Positions 1-9,500 of a stretch of DNA of 64,000 nt are shown here, in pieces (positions within the stretch are counted from its first letter, which is position 1; every line of letters begins with the position of its first letter). The translations under genes and the position numbers were made by a program. Source of the DNA: Fibrisoma montanum (GTDB lineage Bacteria; Bacteroidota; Bacteroidia; Cytophagales; Spirosomataceae). The notes below the pieces were generated by a model that saw only the letters and a program-made list of their open reading frames with translations, was not told where the DNA came from and did no database searches. The stretch spans positions 434,001 to 498,000 of the forward strand of contig NZ_QXED01000006.1 in NCBI RefSeq assembly GCF_003583365.1. Direction: 5' to 3'.

Positions 1-1
1 G

Positions 2-2446
2 ACGCTCATTTTGTTGCTAGGTTTTTCTGGTGGGCTTCCCCTCAGCGCACAGGACAACGCAACAGCATACCAGACCCCGCCCAAAGCCCTGGCCGACCTG
101 GTGAACGTACCACCAACGCCCGGGGTCAGCGTTACGTCAAAAGGTGACTACCTGCTCATTCTGGAACAGGCGCTGGCACCATCCATCGCCGAACTGTCCC
201 AGCCGGAACTTCGTCTGGCCGGTCTGCGGCTGAATCCAGCCAACAACGGTCCAAGCCGGATTCGGTACATCACCGGATTGAAACTCAGAAAAATGGCGGG
301 TAAAGACGAGGTGGCGGTCAGCGGCCTGCCAGCCTCCCCCCTCATCAGCAACGTACAGTGGTCGCCCGACGAGAAAACGTTTGCCTTTACCAACTCGACC
401 GATAGTAAAATCGAGCTGTACGTAGCCGATGTGGCGACGGCCACAGCCAGAAAAGTGAGTGAGCTGGCACTCAACGCCGTGTATGGCGCTCCTTTCCGCT
501 GGATGCCCGACAGCAAAAGCCTGCTCGTCAAAACAATTCCGGCGTCGCGCGGGAATGCACCTGAGATCAGCCGCGTCCCGACGGGGCCAACCGTACAGGA
601 AAATATGGGGCGTAAAGCGCAGGCTCCTACGTTCCAGGACCTGCTGAAAAACACGTCTGACGAGCGTCAGTTTGAGTACTACGCCACATCACAGGTAATG
701 CGGATCGGGCTTGACGGCACAACGCAGCCCATTGGTCCGGTTGGTCTGGTAGCCTCGGCCGAGCCGTCGCCGGATGGTCAGTACGTGATGCTGGAAGCCG
801 TACACCGGCCGTTCTCCTACCTCGTTCCGGTAGGACGCTTTCCGCTCCGTACGGACATCTATGCGATTGGTGGGGCGCTGGTCAAAACGCTGAACCAGGG
901 TGAACTGCACGAAAACGTCCCCTACAGCGCCGACGGCGTTCCGACGGGACCCCGCAATTACGAGTGGCGGAATGATACACCGGCTTCCGTGTACTGGACC
1001 GTTGCCCAGGACAACGGCGACCCGAAACAGAAAGCCGACATCCGGGATAAGGTTTACCTGCTCGAAGCCCCTTTTTCGGCTGAGCCGAAGGAAATTTATG
1101 CCGCTACGTTCCGCTTCGCCGGCTTTGAGTGGGGCAACGAAACCACGGCCCTGGCGTCTGAACGCTGGTGGCAAACCCGCAAAACAATTACGAAGGTTGT
1201 GAACCCCAAGACGGGTCAGGCTACCGTGCTGTTCGACCGGTCGTATGAAGATCGCTACTCAAATCCCGGCCAGCCCGATATGCGCCGGAACCAGTATGGC
1301 CGTGAGGTGCTGAACCTCCAGCCGAACGGCGAACTACTGATGCTTGGTTTCCAGGGCGCATCCCCCGAAGGCGACCGACCCTTTGTCAGCAGCCTGAACC
1401 TGAATACCAAACAGACAAAAGAACTCTGGCGGTCGCAGGCACCCTATTTCGAGCGGCCGGTTGCCGTTATCGACGCGGCAGGGGGCGTCATCCTGACAAC
1501 CCGCGAATCGCCCGAAGAAAACCCGAATTACTTCGTTCGGAACCTCAAGAAACGGATTGCGCCGATTCAGGTCACGTCGTTCCCGCATCCTTACCCGCAG
1601 TTCAAAGGCGTACAGAAACAGCAGCTTCGCTACAAGCGCCCGGATGGTGTAGACCTGACGGCGACGCTGTATCTGCCGGCCGGCTACAAGAAAGAGCAGG
1701 GCCCGCTGCCTACGTTCCTGTGGGCGTATCCGGCCGAGTTCAAAAGCAAAGATGCCGCCGGACAAGTGCAGGGCTCTCCGTACCAGTTTAACCGGATCAG
1801 CTACTGGACCGGCGCTGCGTTCGTAACGATGGGCTATGCTGTACTCGAAAACGCCAGCATTCCTATCGTAGGGGAGGGCGATAAAGAACCGAACGATACG
1901 TATGTAGAGCAGCTGGTATCCAGTGCAAAAGCCGCCATCGATGAGGGCGTTCGGCTGGGGGTTGTCGATGCGAACCGGGTTGGCGTGGGTGGCCACTCCT
2001 ATGGTGCGTTCATGACGGCCAATCTGCTTACCCACAGTAATTTGTTTAAAGGCGGTATTGCCCGGAGCGGAGCCTACAACCGTACCCTGACTCCCTTTGG
2101 CTTTCAGAACGAACAGCGTACTTACTGGCAGGCTCCGGAGGTGTACAATACCATGTCGCCGTTCATGAACGCCAATAAGATGAAGACGCCCCTGCTGCTG
2201 ATCCACGGCGAAGCCGACAACAACACCGGAACGTTCCCAATCCAGTCGGAGCGGTACTACAACGCGCTGAAAGGCATGGGAGCCACTACCCGGTTCGTGC
2301 TGCTCCCCTACGAGAGCCACGGCTACGTAGCGAAGGAGTCGCTGCTACACATGCTGAACGAAATGAACGGCTGGCTGGAGAAGTTCGTGAAGGAGCCGAG
2401 CAGCCAGACGGCCAGCCAGCCAAATCGGGCTGGTAGCGGGAAATAA
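2..2446 (+). CDS. S9 family serine peptidase (prolyl oligopeptidase / glutamyl endopeptidase-like), 5' end cut by window
   Basis: The frame is open to the left window edge, and the visible N-terminus is the end of a signal peptide (LPLSAQ, cleavage near residue 14 counted from the TTG at base 11). The true start is probably outside the window. Residues about 100-520 look like the beta-propeller of S9 peptidases (motifs such as WSPD and SPDGQ). The C-terminal alpha/beta hydrolase carries GGHSYG with Ser663, Asp736 in HGEAD and His770 in YESHGY, a complete Ser-Asp-His triad. The family cleaves peptides, and the layout resembles the glutamyl endopeptidase/PREPL branch. It is likely exported to the periplasm. 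The C-terminal 20 residues are a Ser/Gln-rich tail. Specificity cannot be read from the sequence. Confidence 0.9.
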   Translation, partial: TLILLLGFSGGLPLSAQDNATAYQTPPKALADLVNVPPTPGVSVTSKGDYLLILEQALAPSIAELSQPELRLAGLRLNPANNGPSRIRYITGLKLRKMAGKDEVAVSGLPASPLISNVQWSPDEKTFAFTNSTDSKIELYVADVATATARKVSELALNAVYGAPFRWMPDSKSLLVKTIPASRGNAPEISRVPTGPTVQENMGRKAQAPTFQDLLKNTSDERQFEYYATSQVMRIGLDGTTQPIGPVGLVASAEPSPDGQYVMLEAVHRPFSYLVPVGRFPLRTDIYAIGGALVKTLNQGELHENVPYSADGVPTGPRNYEWRNDTPASVYWTVAQDNGDPKQKADIRDKVYLLEAPFSAEPKEIYAATFRFAGFEWGNETTALASERWWQTRKTITKVVNPKTGQATVLFDRSYEDRYSNPGQPDMRRNQYGREVLNLQPNGELLMLGFQGASPEGDRPFVSSLNLNTKQTKELWRSQAPYFERPVAVIDAAGGVILTTRESPEENPNYFVRNLKKRIAPIQVTSFPHPYPQFKGVQKQQLRYKRPDGVDLTATLYLPAGYKKEQGPLPTFLWAYPAEFKSKDAAGQVQGSPYQFNRISYWTGAAFVTMGYAVLENASIPIVGEGDKEPNDTYVEQLVSSAKAAIDEGVRLGVVDANRVGVGGHSYGAFMTANLLTHSNLFKGGIARSGAYNRTLTPFGFQNEQRTYWQAPEVYNTMSPFMNANKMKTPLLLIHGEADNNTGTFPIQSERYYNALKGMGATTRFVLLPYESHGYVAKESLLHMLNEMNGWLEKFVKEPSSQTASQPNRAGSGK

Positions 2447-2499
2447 GGCCTGAATGGCCCGTGTTGGCCCAAAATCAATAGAAATAGTCCCAAAACTGA

Positions 2500-2648
2500 A
2501 AGTGATTCTCACACCTAACTGCCACCTTTGAGTGTGTTTTAGATGCCCCTGTCAGTGCTCCGAATCGAGACACGGCAAGCATGAAACAGGGGACAGTTAG
2601 GCGTACCGTAAAGGGGCTAATCAATGATTAGCCCCTTTATTTTTTTTC
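2500..2648 (+). ncRNA. candidate structured small RNA (6S-like?) ending in a terminator
   Basis: The gap after the S9 peptidase folds into nested helices. CCTAACTG (2514-2521) pairs with CAGTTAGG (2594-2601). CCCCTGT (2546-2552) pairs with ACAGGGG (2586-2592). Inside is a small hairpin GTGCTC/GAG-a-CAC. A 24-nt unpaired 5' bubble (2522-2545) contains CACCTTTG, which resembles the Bacteroidota -7 promoter box TAnnTTTG. A long hairpin with a bubble that mimics a promoter is the hallmark of 6S RNA, and a Bacteroidota form (6S-Flavo) is known. I see no consensus promoter just upstream, so it could instead be a structured 3' UTR of the peptidase mRNA. Confidence 0.35.
2609..2647 (+). terminator. 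strong intrinsic terminator
   Basis: The two 15-nt arms TAAAGGGGCTAATCA and TGATTAGCCCCTTTA are perfectly complementary with one base between them, so a 13-bp stem with a 5-nt loop is realistic. An unbroken T tract follows (2640-2647). It ends transcription of the peptidase and/or the structured RNA. Confidence 0.9.
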
Positions 2649-2840
2649 TCATTTCATGTTGCGGGGAACACTTCTTTTACCAATTTTATCGTCCGGTAGA
2701 TAACCAACCTGTATGTATTTAAAATAAATCTACTAGACTTGTATAACTTTTAACAGTACGCCTTAACAGGCAGTCTGCCTACGTAGCAGGAACACTCACT
2801 CCAGGACCTATTCTGTTCAATACAAAAGGATACAGACGCT

Positions 2841-3020
2841 ATGGAGAAGAACCCCCGGATTGATCCAACTCGGTTTAAACAGCTGGCCGAAGATTACGTA
2901 ACCCTGGTAAATGCCCGGCTTGCCGGCTCGATACCAAACGGTTTACGTGAAAAGTACACCCGTTTGATTAATACGATCTACAAGCCCCAGCCTCCGTTTA
3001 GGTCCAATCCCGGACAGTGA
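2841..3020 (+). CDS. small hypothetical protein (59 aa)
   Basis: This ATG-to-TGA frame begins MEKNPRIDPTRFKQLAEDY and ends SNPGQ. It is rich in charged residues, has no signal peptide or membrane segment, and its composition looks like a real short soluble protein with a helical middle (KQLAEDYVTLVNARL). I recognise no family. It sits alone between the terminator at 2609-2647 and a convergent hypothetical gene whose stop is only 9 bases beyond this one. The codon pattern favours C/G at third positions, as in neighbouring genes, which supports coding. Confidence 0.5.
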   Translation: MEKNPRIDPTRFKQLAEDYVTLVNARLAGSIPNGLREKYTRLINTIYKPQPPFRSNPGQ

Positions 3021-3029
3021 GGCAACTGT

Positions 3030-3437
3030 TCAGGAAGGACTCAGGCCTGCCAGCCACAGGCGGCTTTCGGCTTGCTGGTTTAACCGATTAAGTCGCCGGG
3101 TTTGGTCAGCAAGTTTCTGGTTCTTTTGGGGCGAGGTTAGTCGGCGCCCCTGATGCTCCTTCTTGTCAAGTCGCTTCATCTCCCTGACGAGTATCTCCAG
3201 TTCAGTCTGCATAGCGATAGCGACATTCACAAGCTCATCAAGCGGACATTGGCCCAAAAACAGAGGCCTCTTGTCCGACGAGACAATATTTGTTGACTGG
3301 CCAATGCAGGCTATCAACTGATTGTAATTTATATAGAAGTTGGTCGACGCATCCAACCAATCTTCCAGAATTCCTGCTGAAATCGATTTGTTACCCGAAG
3401 TAACAGCAGTTTTTGAACGGTAAGGCTTCATCTCCAC
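3030..3437 (-). CDS. hypothetical protein with a charged helical C-terminal half (135 aa)
   Basis: I recognise no family. There is no signal peptide or membrane segment. Residues about 75-125 (ELEILVREMKRLDKK, then Lys/Arg/Gln-rich repeats ending in LNRLNQQAESRL) look like a basic helix or coiled coil. The start could be Met1 or Met3 (MEMKPYR). The gene faces the 59-aa ORF tail to tail with a 9-base gap. Its upstream region is AT-rich, unlike most of the window, and lacks a clear TAnnTTTG box. Function is unknown. Confidence 0.6.
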   Translation of the reverse strand: MEMKPYRSKTAVTSGNKSISAGILEDWLDASTNFYINYNQLIACIGQSTNIVSSDKRPLFLGQCPLDELVNVAIAMQTELEILVREMKRLDKKEHQGRRLTSPQKNQKLADQTRRLNRLNQQAESRLWLAGLSPS

Positions 3438-3981
3438 TACTTTGTTTAACTTTATAGCTATTTTGTAAGGGCAATGTTAAACAAAACTTTTTATTTAACA
3501 GCTTGTAAAGTATACAAAATTGATTTAGCGGAGTATTCTTTACGTATAATGTACAATCAAACACAAGTTAATCATAATTCATAATCGTTAACTTTTGATT
3601 TTCAATAGGTTATATGTACCTTTTTTTGATTAACCAAGCTTATACAATTGTACTGACCTTTTCCTCTGTTTATCAAGCGGCTTTCCTCGTCATTGACTGC
3701 TCCTGCTTCATTACTACTGTCTGTAGTTTCGGCACACCGCATGCACGCTTTGCAAGCCGTCGTACCACGCACTTTTGTGACTCCGAAAAGCGGATAGCCA
3801 CCCTTCTCCGTCAATAGGCAGGTGCGTACTGTTTCATGCGAAGCAACCAGCCACACGGCATAGGTACCCGTTGCAAGGCCAATAACTGGTCAATTCAGTA
3901 GCGCGATGGCAGGTCAGTCCTCGGGATGGTGCTTTGCCCAAACAAGTCGTTCCTCCGGATGATTCATGCAGGTGAATCAGA
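3438..3981. other. gene-free AT-rich stretch
   Basis: About 540 bases with no credible gene. The part nearest the hypothetical gene (3440-3620) is strongly AT-rich and holds an imperfect inverted repeat with GTTAAA and TTTAAC arms at 3476-3499. Short frames on both strands (about 3602-3856) overlap each other, have no family features and use odd codons, so I do not call them. Confidence 0.5.
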
Positions 3982-5247
3982 CTAATTACCTACCCCACAT
4001 TGATGTAGCTTGCGGGTCAACAATTCCTTCTCGGCTGGCGAAGGAGTCAGTTGATGAGCGCGCTGGTAGTGCTGCCGGGCACGGTCGGGCTGCCGGTTTT
4101 GCTCGTACAAATCGCCCAGAACGGCATGGTAATACTGGTTTGTCTCCAGCCCGCTCAGGTTCGATAAAGCCAGGATGGCGTTTAGTGGCCCCTCTACGTT
4201 AGCCAGGGCCACGGCCCGGTGCAAGGCCACCACCGGCGAGGGCTGGTGCTGAAGCAGCAGATCGTAGTATAGCAGGATCGTCGGCCAGTCGGTGGCGTCG
4301 TACGACGGGGCTATGCAGTGCAGCATGGCAATACCGGCTTCCAGATGGTATTCGCTCAGGTTATCGCCTTCGGCAGAGCGATTCAGGTATTCGTGTCCTT
4401 TCTGGATCAGGTCGCGGTTCCAGCGGCTCCGGTCCTGATCGGCCAGCAACACAATAGCTCCGGTTTCGGTGGTACGGGCGTCAAATCGGGCGGCCTGAAA
4501 ACACATCAGCGATAGCAGCGCCTGACCAGCCGGCATCGCCGTACGCGGATTCTGAGTCAGCAGCAGACACAGCCGCATGGCCTCTTCACACAAATCCCGC
4601 CGGATAAGCTGGTCGGGGTGAAGTGAGTTATACCCTTCGTTGAACAGCAGGTACAGGCTTTTCAGGACGGCATTCAGCCGGGACGGTAGCTGAGGTCCAC
4701 CCGGCACTTCGAGCCGGATACCGCCCGAACGAATTTTCTCCTTAGCGCGGTAGAGCCGTTTTTCGATGGTATCGGGCGTGGTCAGAAAAGCACCCGCAAT
4801 TTCTTTGACGCTAAGTCCGCACAGGATTTTCAGACACATAGCCACCTGCGATTCCATCGCAATCGACGGATCACAGCAGGCAAACAGCATCCGAAGCTGG
4901 CTGTCGTTGATATCGTCCTCAAAAAAATACTGATCAACCATAGCTTCTATTGCGTTCTGCCGATGGTCACACTCCAGTTCGGCGCTAATTTGCCGAAATA
5001 GGTTTTCGCGTCGTACCACATCCAGCGCCTTATTCTTCGCTACCCGATAGAGCCAGGCCCGGGGGTTGTCCGGAGTGCCCTGAAACGGCCAGCAATACAG
5101 GGCCTGCATCATAGCATCCTGTACAATGTCTTCGGCTAGCTGGAGCCGATCGAAGCCAAGCATGCACGTCAGCACCGACGCCATACGGCCCGCTTCATGG
5201 CGGAACAGGTGAGCGACTAACTGATTGGGTTCAGAGGAAGGGGTCAT
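3982..5247 (-). CDS. ECF-type RNA polymerase sigma factor, ECF42/DUF6596-like
   Basis: The first 170 residues have sigma region 2 (DIVQDAMMQALYCWPF, then NPRAWLYRVAKNKALD) and region 4 (KILCGLSVKEIAGAFLTT, EKRLYRAKEKIR). The long C-terminal extension (about residues 180-420) is helical and TPR-like (LHRAVALANVEGPLNAI; VLGDLYEQNRQPDRARQHYQRA). This is the layout of ECF42 sigma factors, which are regularly encoded beside YCII/DGPF proteins, as here (the next gene upstream). I take the ATG at 5247 (MTPSSEPNQ) rather than the in-frame ATG at 5286, because the longer reading would start inside the hairpin between the two genes. The protein has 421 residues. Targets are unknown, and the extension probably controls sigma activity. 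Confidence 0.9.
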   Translation of the reverse strand: MTPSSEPNQLVAHLFRHEAGRMASVLTCMLGFDRLQLAEDIVQDAMMQALYCWPFQGTPDNPRAWLYRVAKNKALDVVRRENLFRQISAELECDHRQNAIEAMVDQYFFEDDINDSQLRMLFACCDPSIAMESQVAMCLKILCGLSVKEIAGAFLTTPDTIEKRLYRAKEKIRSGGIRLEVPGGPQLPSRLNAVLKSLYLLFNEGYNSLHPDQLIRRDLCEEAMRLCLLLTQNPRTAMPAGQALLSLMCFQAARFDARTTETGAIVLLADQDRSRWNRDLIQKGHEYLNRSAEGDNLSEYHLEAGIAMLHCIAPSYDATDWPTILLYYDLLLQHQPSPVVALHRAVALANVEGPLNAILALSNLSGLETNQYYHAVLGDLYEQNRQPDRARQHYQRAHQLTPSPAEKELLTRKLHQCGVGN

Positions 5248-5252
5248 GCTGC

Positions 5253-5292
5253 AAAAAACCGTCTTTGTGCCACCGGGCGGTGGCACAAAGAC
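5253..5292 (-). terminator. terminator/attenuator hairpin between the YCII gene and the sigma gene
   Basis: On the minus strand, GTCTTTGTGCCACC and GGTGGCACAAAGAC form a perfect 14-bp stem around a 4-nt loop. They are followed by GG and six T. The T tract ends five bases before the sigma-factor ATG (5247). It would stop most readthrough from the YCII gene, or mask the sigma start when transcription does read through. Confidence 0.85.
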
Positions 5293-5312
5293 AAGTTACC
5301 GGAATTCAGTCA

Positions 5313-5666
5313 TTAGTCAAACTTCATAATCTGCCGGATTTCGAGCAGCCCTTCGCTGTCGAAAATAGGGCAGCCCTTGGCCAGTTCGGCGGCTTCATCG
5401 ATGGTGTCGGCGCAAACGACGGTGTAGCCACCCACAATCTCCTTACCCTCCGTGTACGGTCCGTCGGTAATGAGTTGACCGCCCTTGCTCATAACCTTGC
5501 CGAACGGCAGCAGAGCCTCCGTACCCAGCATTTTACCCTGGGCCGCAATGCCGCCGATCCACTGGTTCCATTTCTGGATTTCAGCCTGGATTTCTTCGGG
5601 CGACTGTTGAACAAAAGCCGTTTCCTGTGCGTACGGCGAGTGGAAAATGAGCATAAACTTTTCCAT
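5313..5666 (-). CDS. YCII-related / DGPF domain protein
   Basis: The 117-residue single-domain protein carries the DGPF-type motif (DGPYTEGKEIVGGY, about residues 69-82) and the family's usual start, MEKFMLIFHSP. It has the normal family length and no signal peptide. YCII-fold proteins are ferredoxin-like. The DGPF branch is known mainly as the genomic partner of ECF41/ECF42-type sigma factors, and its biochemical role is not settled. It is the first gene of a two-gene unit with the downstream sigma factor (66-base gap containing a terminator hairpin). It may sense or respond to the signal that the sigma factor handles, which is inference. Confidence 0.88.
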   Translation of the reverse strand: MEKFMLIFHSPYAQETAFVQQSPEEIQAEIQKWNQWIGGIAAQGKMLGTEALLPFGKVMSKGGQLITDGPYTEGKEIVGGYTVVCADTIDEAAELAKGCPIFDSEGLLEIRQIMKFD

Positions 5667-6592
5667 GATACGTGATTGACTGGATTGTGATGGATGAATA
5701 AACAGAAAAGAACAACTAGGTAAACACTAGGTAAAATGATGACTGTTGCTGGTTTTCTGGTCGACTTGCCACAGCCGTGATGGGCTCGTTGACCGGGTAG
5801 GCGCTCAACAAACAAGGTCCCGACCCATCCGGATGGACCCGAACAGTTCAACGGAGCGAGCGCGGGGAGCCGGCATAGCCAATACAATGCCAATGACAGG
5901 AAAACCGGCAGTGGCATACCCGATGGTGGTGACGCTTTTCATAAAACGGGTTCGTCAGACAGTACATCAATTTATTTTTCACCACTAAGACGAACGAGCC
6001 ATACGAAACCGGACAACTAGCTGACTTTATTTAAAAATATTTTTACGCCAGAACCCTTTTCCACCATAACCTACTGTTAACCAGGAATATGTATTCATAC
6101 CGATAGAAATAAATTTATTGGCTTCGGCCCGTAAAACGTATGGTTTTATAAAATACTATCCGTCTTTAAGCGTCCGGAAGCCCTTCCGTATTGCCGCCTG
6201 GCAAGCGTCTTATTCGCTGCAAATATTTATTATCTTCTTTTCATATGCTTTGGCAGGAAAATTGTCATGTATTCCGTTTAGCCACAATTGATATACATAA
6301 CTACGCTATTTTGTTTACAATCTATTCATTTACAACTACATAGCTATTCTTACCATTTATTCCCCAGCCTACTTACCTGTTTGCAAGACTTTTGCATAGA
6401 TCGGATTAGCCTGAAAACCATCCACGGGCCATTCATCCGTATGTCTGAAAGTTTACTTCACACTTCTGCACTCGTTACGTGCCTACAGCCTTCGCCGGCA
6501 TGGGCTTGCTCTGAGCGTACGCTGCTTCGTCGAATCTACACCTGCTGCTCTTCATAGACACTCAACTTTTCACGCAAACCGACTCACTTAAG
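5667..6592. other. gene-free region before the surface protein
   Basis: About 925 bases without a credible gene. Part is AT-rich (about 6020-6420), with a palindromic TAAAAATATTTTTA at about 6032-6045. Short frames here (for example 6288-6557) are Cys/Ser/Leu-rich translations with no family resemblance. The long leader probably holds the promoter and 5' UTR of the large surface protein, but I see no exact TAnnTTTG box close to its start. Confidence 0.5.
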
Positions 6593-9500
6593 ATGAAACA
6601 CATCTTCTCCTGCCTGCATCCAAGGAATTGGCGGCTGTGGGTAGCCGGCCTTTTGGCCCTGATGGTGCAGATGGCCTGGGCAACGACGCCCGGAAAAGCA
6701 CCTACCCGCCTGATGGCGCCCATGGCCCTTGGTCTGGGCGACCGCGTTTTCGATGATCTGAACAGAAATGGTGTTCAGGATACTGGTGAACCGGGTATCG
6801 CCAACATACCGATTCGAATTTATCTGAATGGTGTCGAACGGGGTACTACTACTACCGACGCAACAGGTACGTTTGCCTTCACCAACGCCAACGTCCAGGG
6901 TGGTCTGCTTCCGAATACTGTTTACGAACTTCGGATTCTGGGGGCTGATTTTCCGGACGACCGGTCACTAACGCTCCGGCAGCAGGGTAGTGATAATGCT
7001 GCCGACAGCGACGCTCAGCTCGTTGGCGGCAATGCGGTCATCTACGCCGTCACCAGCGCCAACGATACCCCAACCAACTCATACGATTTTGGTTTTACGG
7101 CCGGCAATCCCGACCTGGCTATCAGTAAGGTAGCGGACACGCCACAGGTCTCGTACGGATCGAACGCATCATTTACTCTTCAGATCAACAACATCGGTCA
7201 GGGAACCGCCACAAACGTAGTTGTGCGGGATACCCTTGATCCCGGGTTGGTTTACGTGTCTTCAACCCCGGCAGCAACGGTCGATGGCAACATCCTGACC
7301 TGGAATCTGGGCAACGTAGCACCGGGCAATATCACGAGCCTGTCGGTGACAGCCACTGCGCAGGCCGATGGGGTACTGTTTAATGCTGCGGGTGTCTCCA
7401 CCACCGATACGGAAGATTTCACCCGGAATAACAGCACCCGGGCCTGTATCTCGGTACCGATTGTGCTCTGCCCCGACGAAGCTTACGTAGCCCAGATCCC
7501 GGCAGAGTTCACCAATGTGGAGTGGTTTAAAGACGGAGGCACAACGCCAATTGCTACCGGAAACAGTTTTACGATTGTTGAAGCAGGAAGTTACCGGTTT
7601 ACGACAACGACGAATATCCAATGCCCGGCGGGCGGATGCTGCCCGATCGTGGTAGAAAATGGAACGATACCGGATCTCGCCATTGCACCGGCCACACCGG
7701 CTATTTGTATTGGCGAAACGGTTTCGCTGACCGCTACCGGTTGCACCAGTGGCACAATTGCCTGGAGTACCGGCGAAACAACAGCCAGTATTCAGGTAGC
7801 CCCAACGATTACTTCGACGTATTCGGTTACCTGTACGTCGACTCAACGCGGTTTCTGTACGACCTCAGCTTCGACCACGGTTACGGTTAATCAAATTCCC
7901 GAGCTGGCTCTGACCTCGGCCACCATCTGCGCCGGCGAATCGGCCACGCTGACAGCCAGCACGGGCTTCGCTTCGTACACCTTTAGTGCAGGCGCCACCC
8001 AGATCGGTACGTCCAACCAAGCTGTGGTGAGCACCGCTGGCACCTACACGGTGACGGCCACTACGGCGGAGGGTTGTACGACGGTCGCTACGGGCACGGT
8101 CATTGTCAATCCGATTCCGGAACTGGCCCTGACCTCGGCCACCATCTGCGCCGGCGAATCGGCTACGCTGACAGCCAGCACCGGCTTTGCGTCCTACACC
8201 TTCAGTACGGGCGCCACCCAGATCGGTACGTCTAATCAAGCGGTCGTCTCAACGGCAGGCACCTACACGGTGACGGCTACGACGGCCGAAGGTTGTACGA
8301 CGGTCGCTACGGGCACGGTCATTGTCAACCCGATTCCCGAGCTGGCTCTGACCTCGGCCACCATCTGCGCCGGTGAGTCGGCTACGCTGACAGCGTCAAC
8401 TGGCTTTGCGTCCTACACCTTCAGTGCGGGCGCTACTCAGATCGGCAGCAGCAATCAGGCTGTGGTGAGCACCGCTGGTACGTACACGGTGACGGCCACC
8501 ACGGCCGAAGGTTGTACCACCGTGGCTACGGGTACGGTCATCGTCAACCCGATTCCCGAGCTAGCTCTGACTTCGGCCACCATCTGCGCTGGAGAGTCGG
8601 CTACGCTGACAGCCAGCACCGGCTTTGCGTCCTACACCTTCAGTGCGGGCGCCACCCAGATCGGTACGTCTAATCAAGCTGTGGTGAGCACCGCCGGTAC
8701 GTATACAGTCACGGCTACGACGGCTGAAGGCTGTACGACGGTCGCTACGGGCACGGTCATCGTCAATCCGATTCCGGAACTGGCCCTGACCTCGGCCACC
8801 ATCTGCGCTGGAGAGTCGGCTACGCTGACAGCGTCAACGGGCTTCGCTTCGTACACCTTCAGTGCGGGCGCTACCCAGATCGGTACGTCCAACCAGGCGG
8901 TCGTCTCAACGGCGGGCACCTACACGGTGACAGCTACGACGGCCGAAGGTTGTACCACCCTGGCTACGGGCACGGTCATTGTCAACCCGATTCCCGAGCT
9001 GGCTCTGACCTCGGCCACCATCTGCGCCGGCGAGTCGGCTACGCTAACGGCCAGCACGGGCTTCGCTTCGTACACCTTCAGTGCAGGCGCTACCCAGATC
9101 GGTACGTCCAACCAGGCGGTCGTCTCAACGGCGGGCACCTACACGGTGACAGCTACGACGGCCGAAGGTTGTACCACCCTGGCTACGGGCACGGTCATTG
9201 TCAACCCGATTCCCGAGCTGGCTCTGACCTCAGCCACCATCTGCGCGGGTGAATCGGCTACGCTGACAGCCAGCACCGGCTTTGCGTCCTACACCTTCAG
9301 TGCAGGTGCTACCCAGATCGGCAGCAGCAATCAGGCTGTGGTGAGCACCGCTGGTACGTACACGGTGACGGCCACCACGGCCGAAGGTTGTACCACCGTG
9401 GCTACGGGTACGGTCATCGTCAACCCGATTCCCGAGCTGACCCTGACCTCGGCCACCATCTGCGCCGGCGAGTCGGCTACGCTAACGGCCAGCACGGGCT

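Noticed and set aside
1334-2320. 328-codon frame opposite the S9 peptidase
   Set aside because: Antisense shadow. The plus strand has an intact catalytic triad.
3602-3856. 84-codon minus frame and overlapping 67-codon plus frame
   Set aside because: They overlap each other, lack family features and have unusual codon use in an AT-rich gap.
5489-5917. 142-codon minus frame over the YCII gene
   Set aside because: It overlaps the YCII gene in another frame; its N-terminal hydrophobic run is a GC-rich artefact.
6288-6557. 89-codon plus frame before the surface protein
   Set aside because: Cys/Ser/Leu-rich translation of AT-rich leader DNA, no start context or homology visible.
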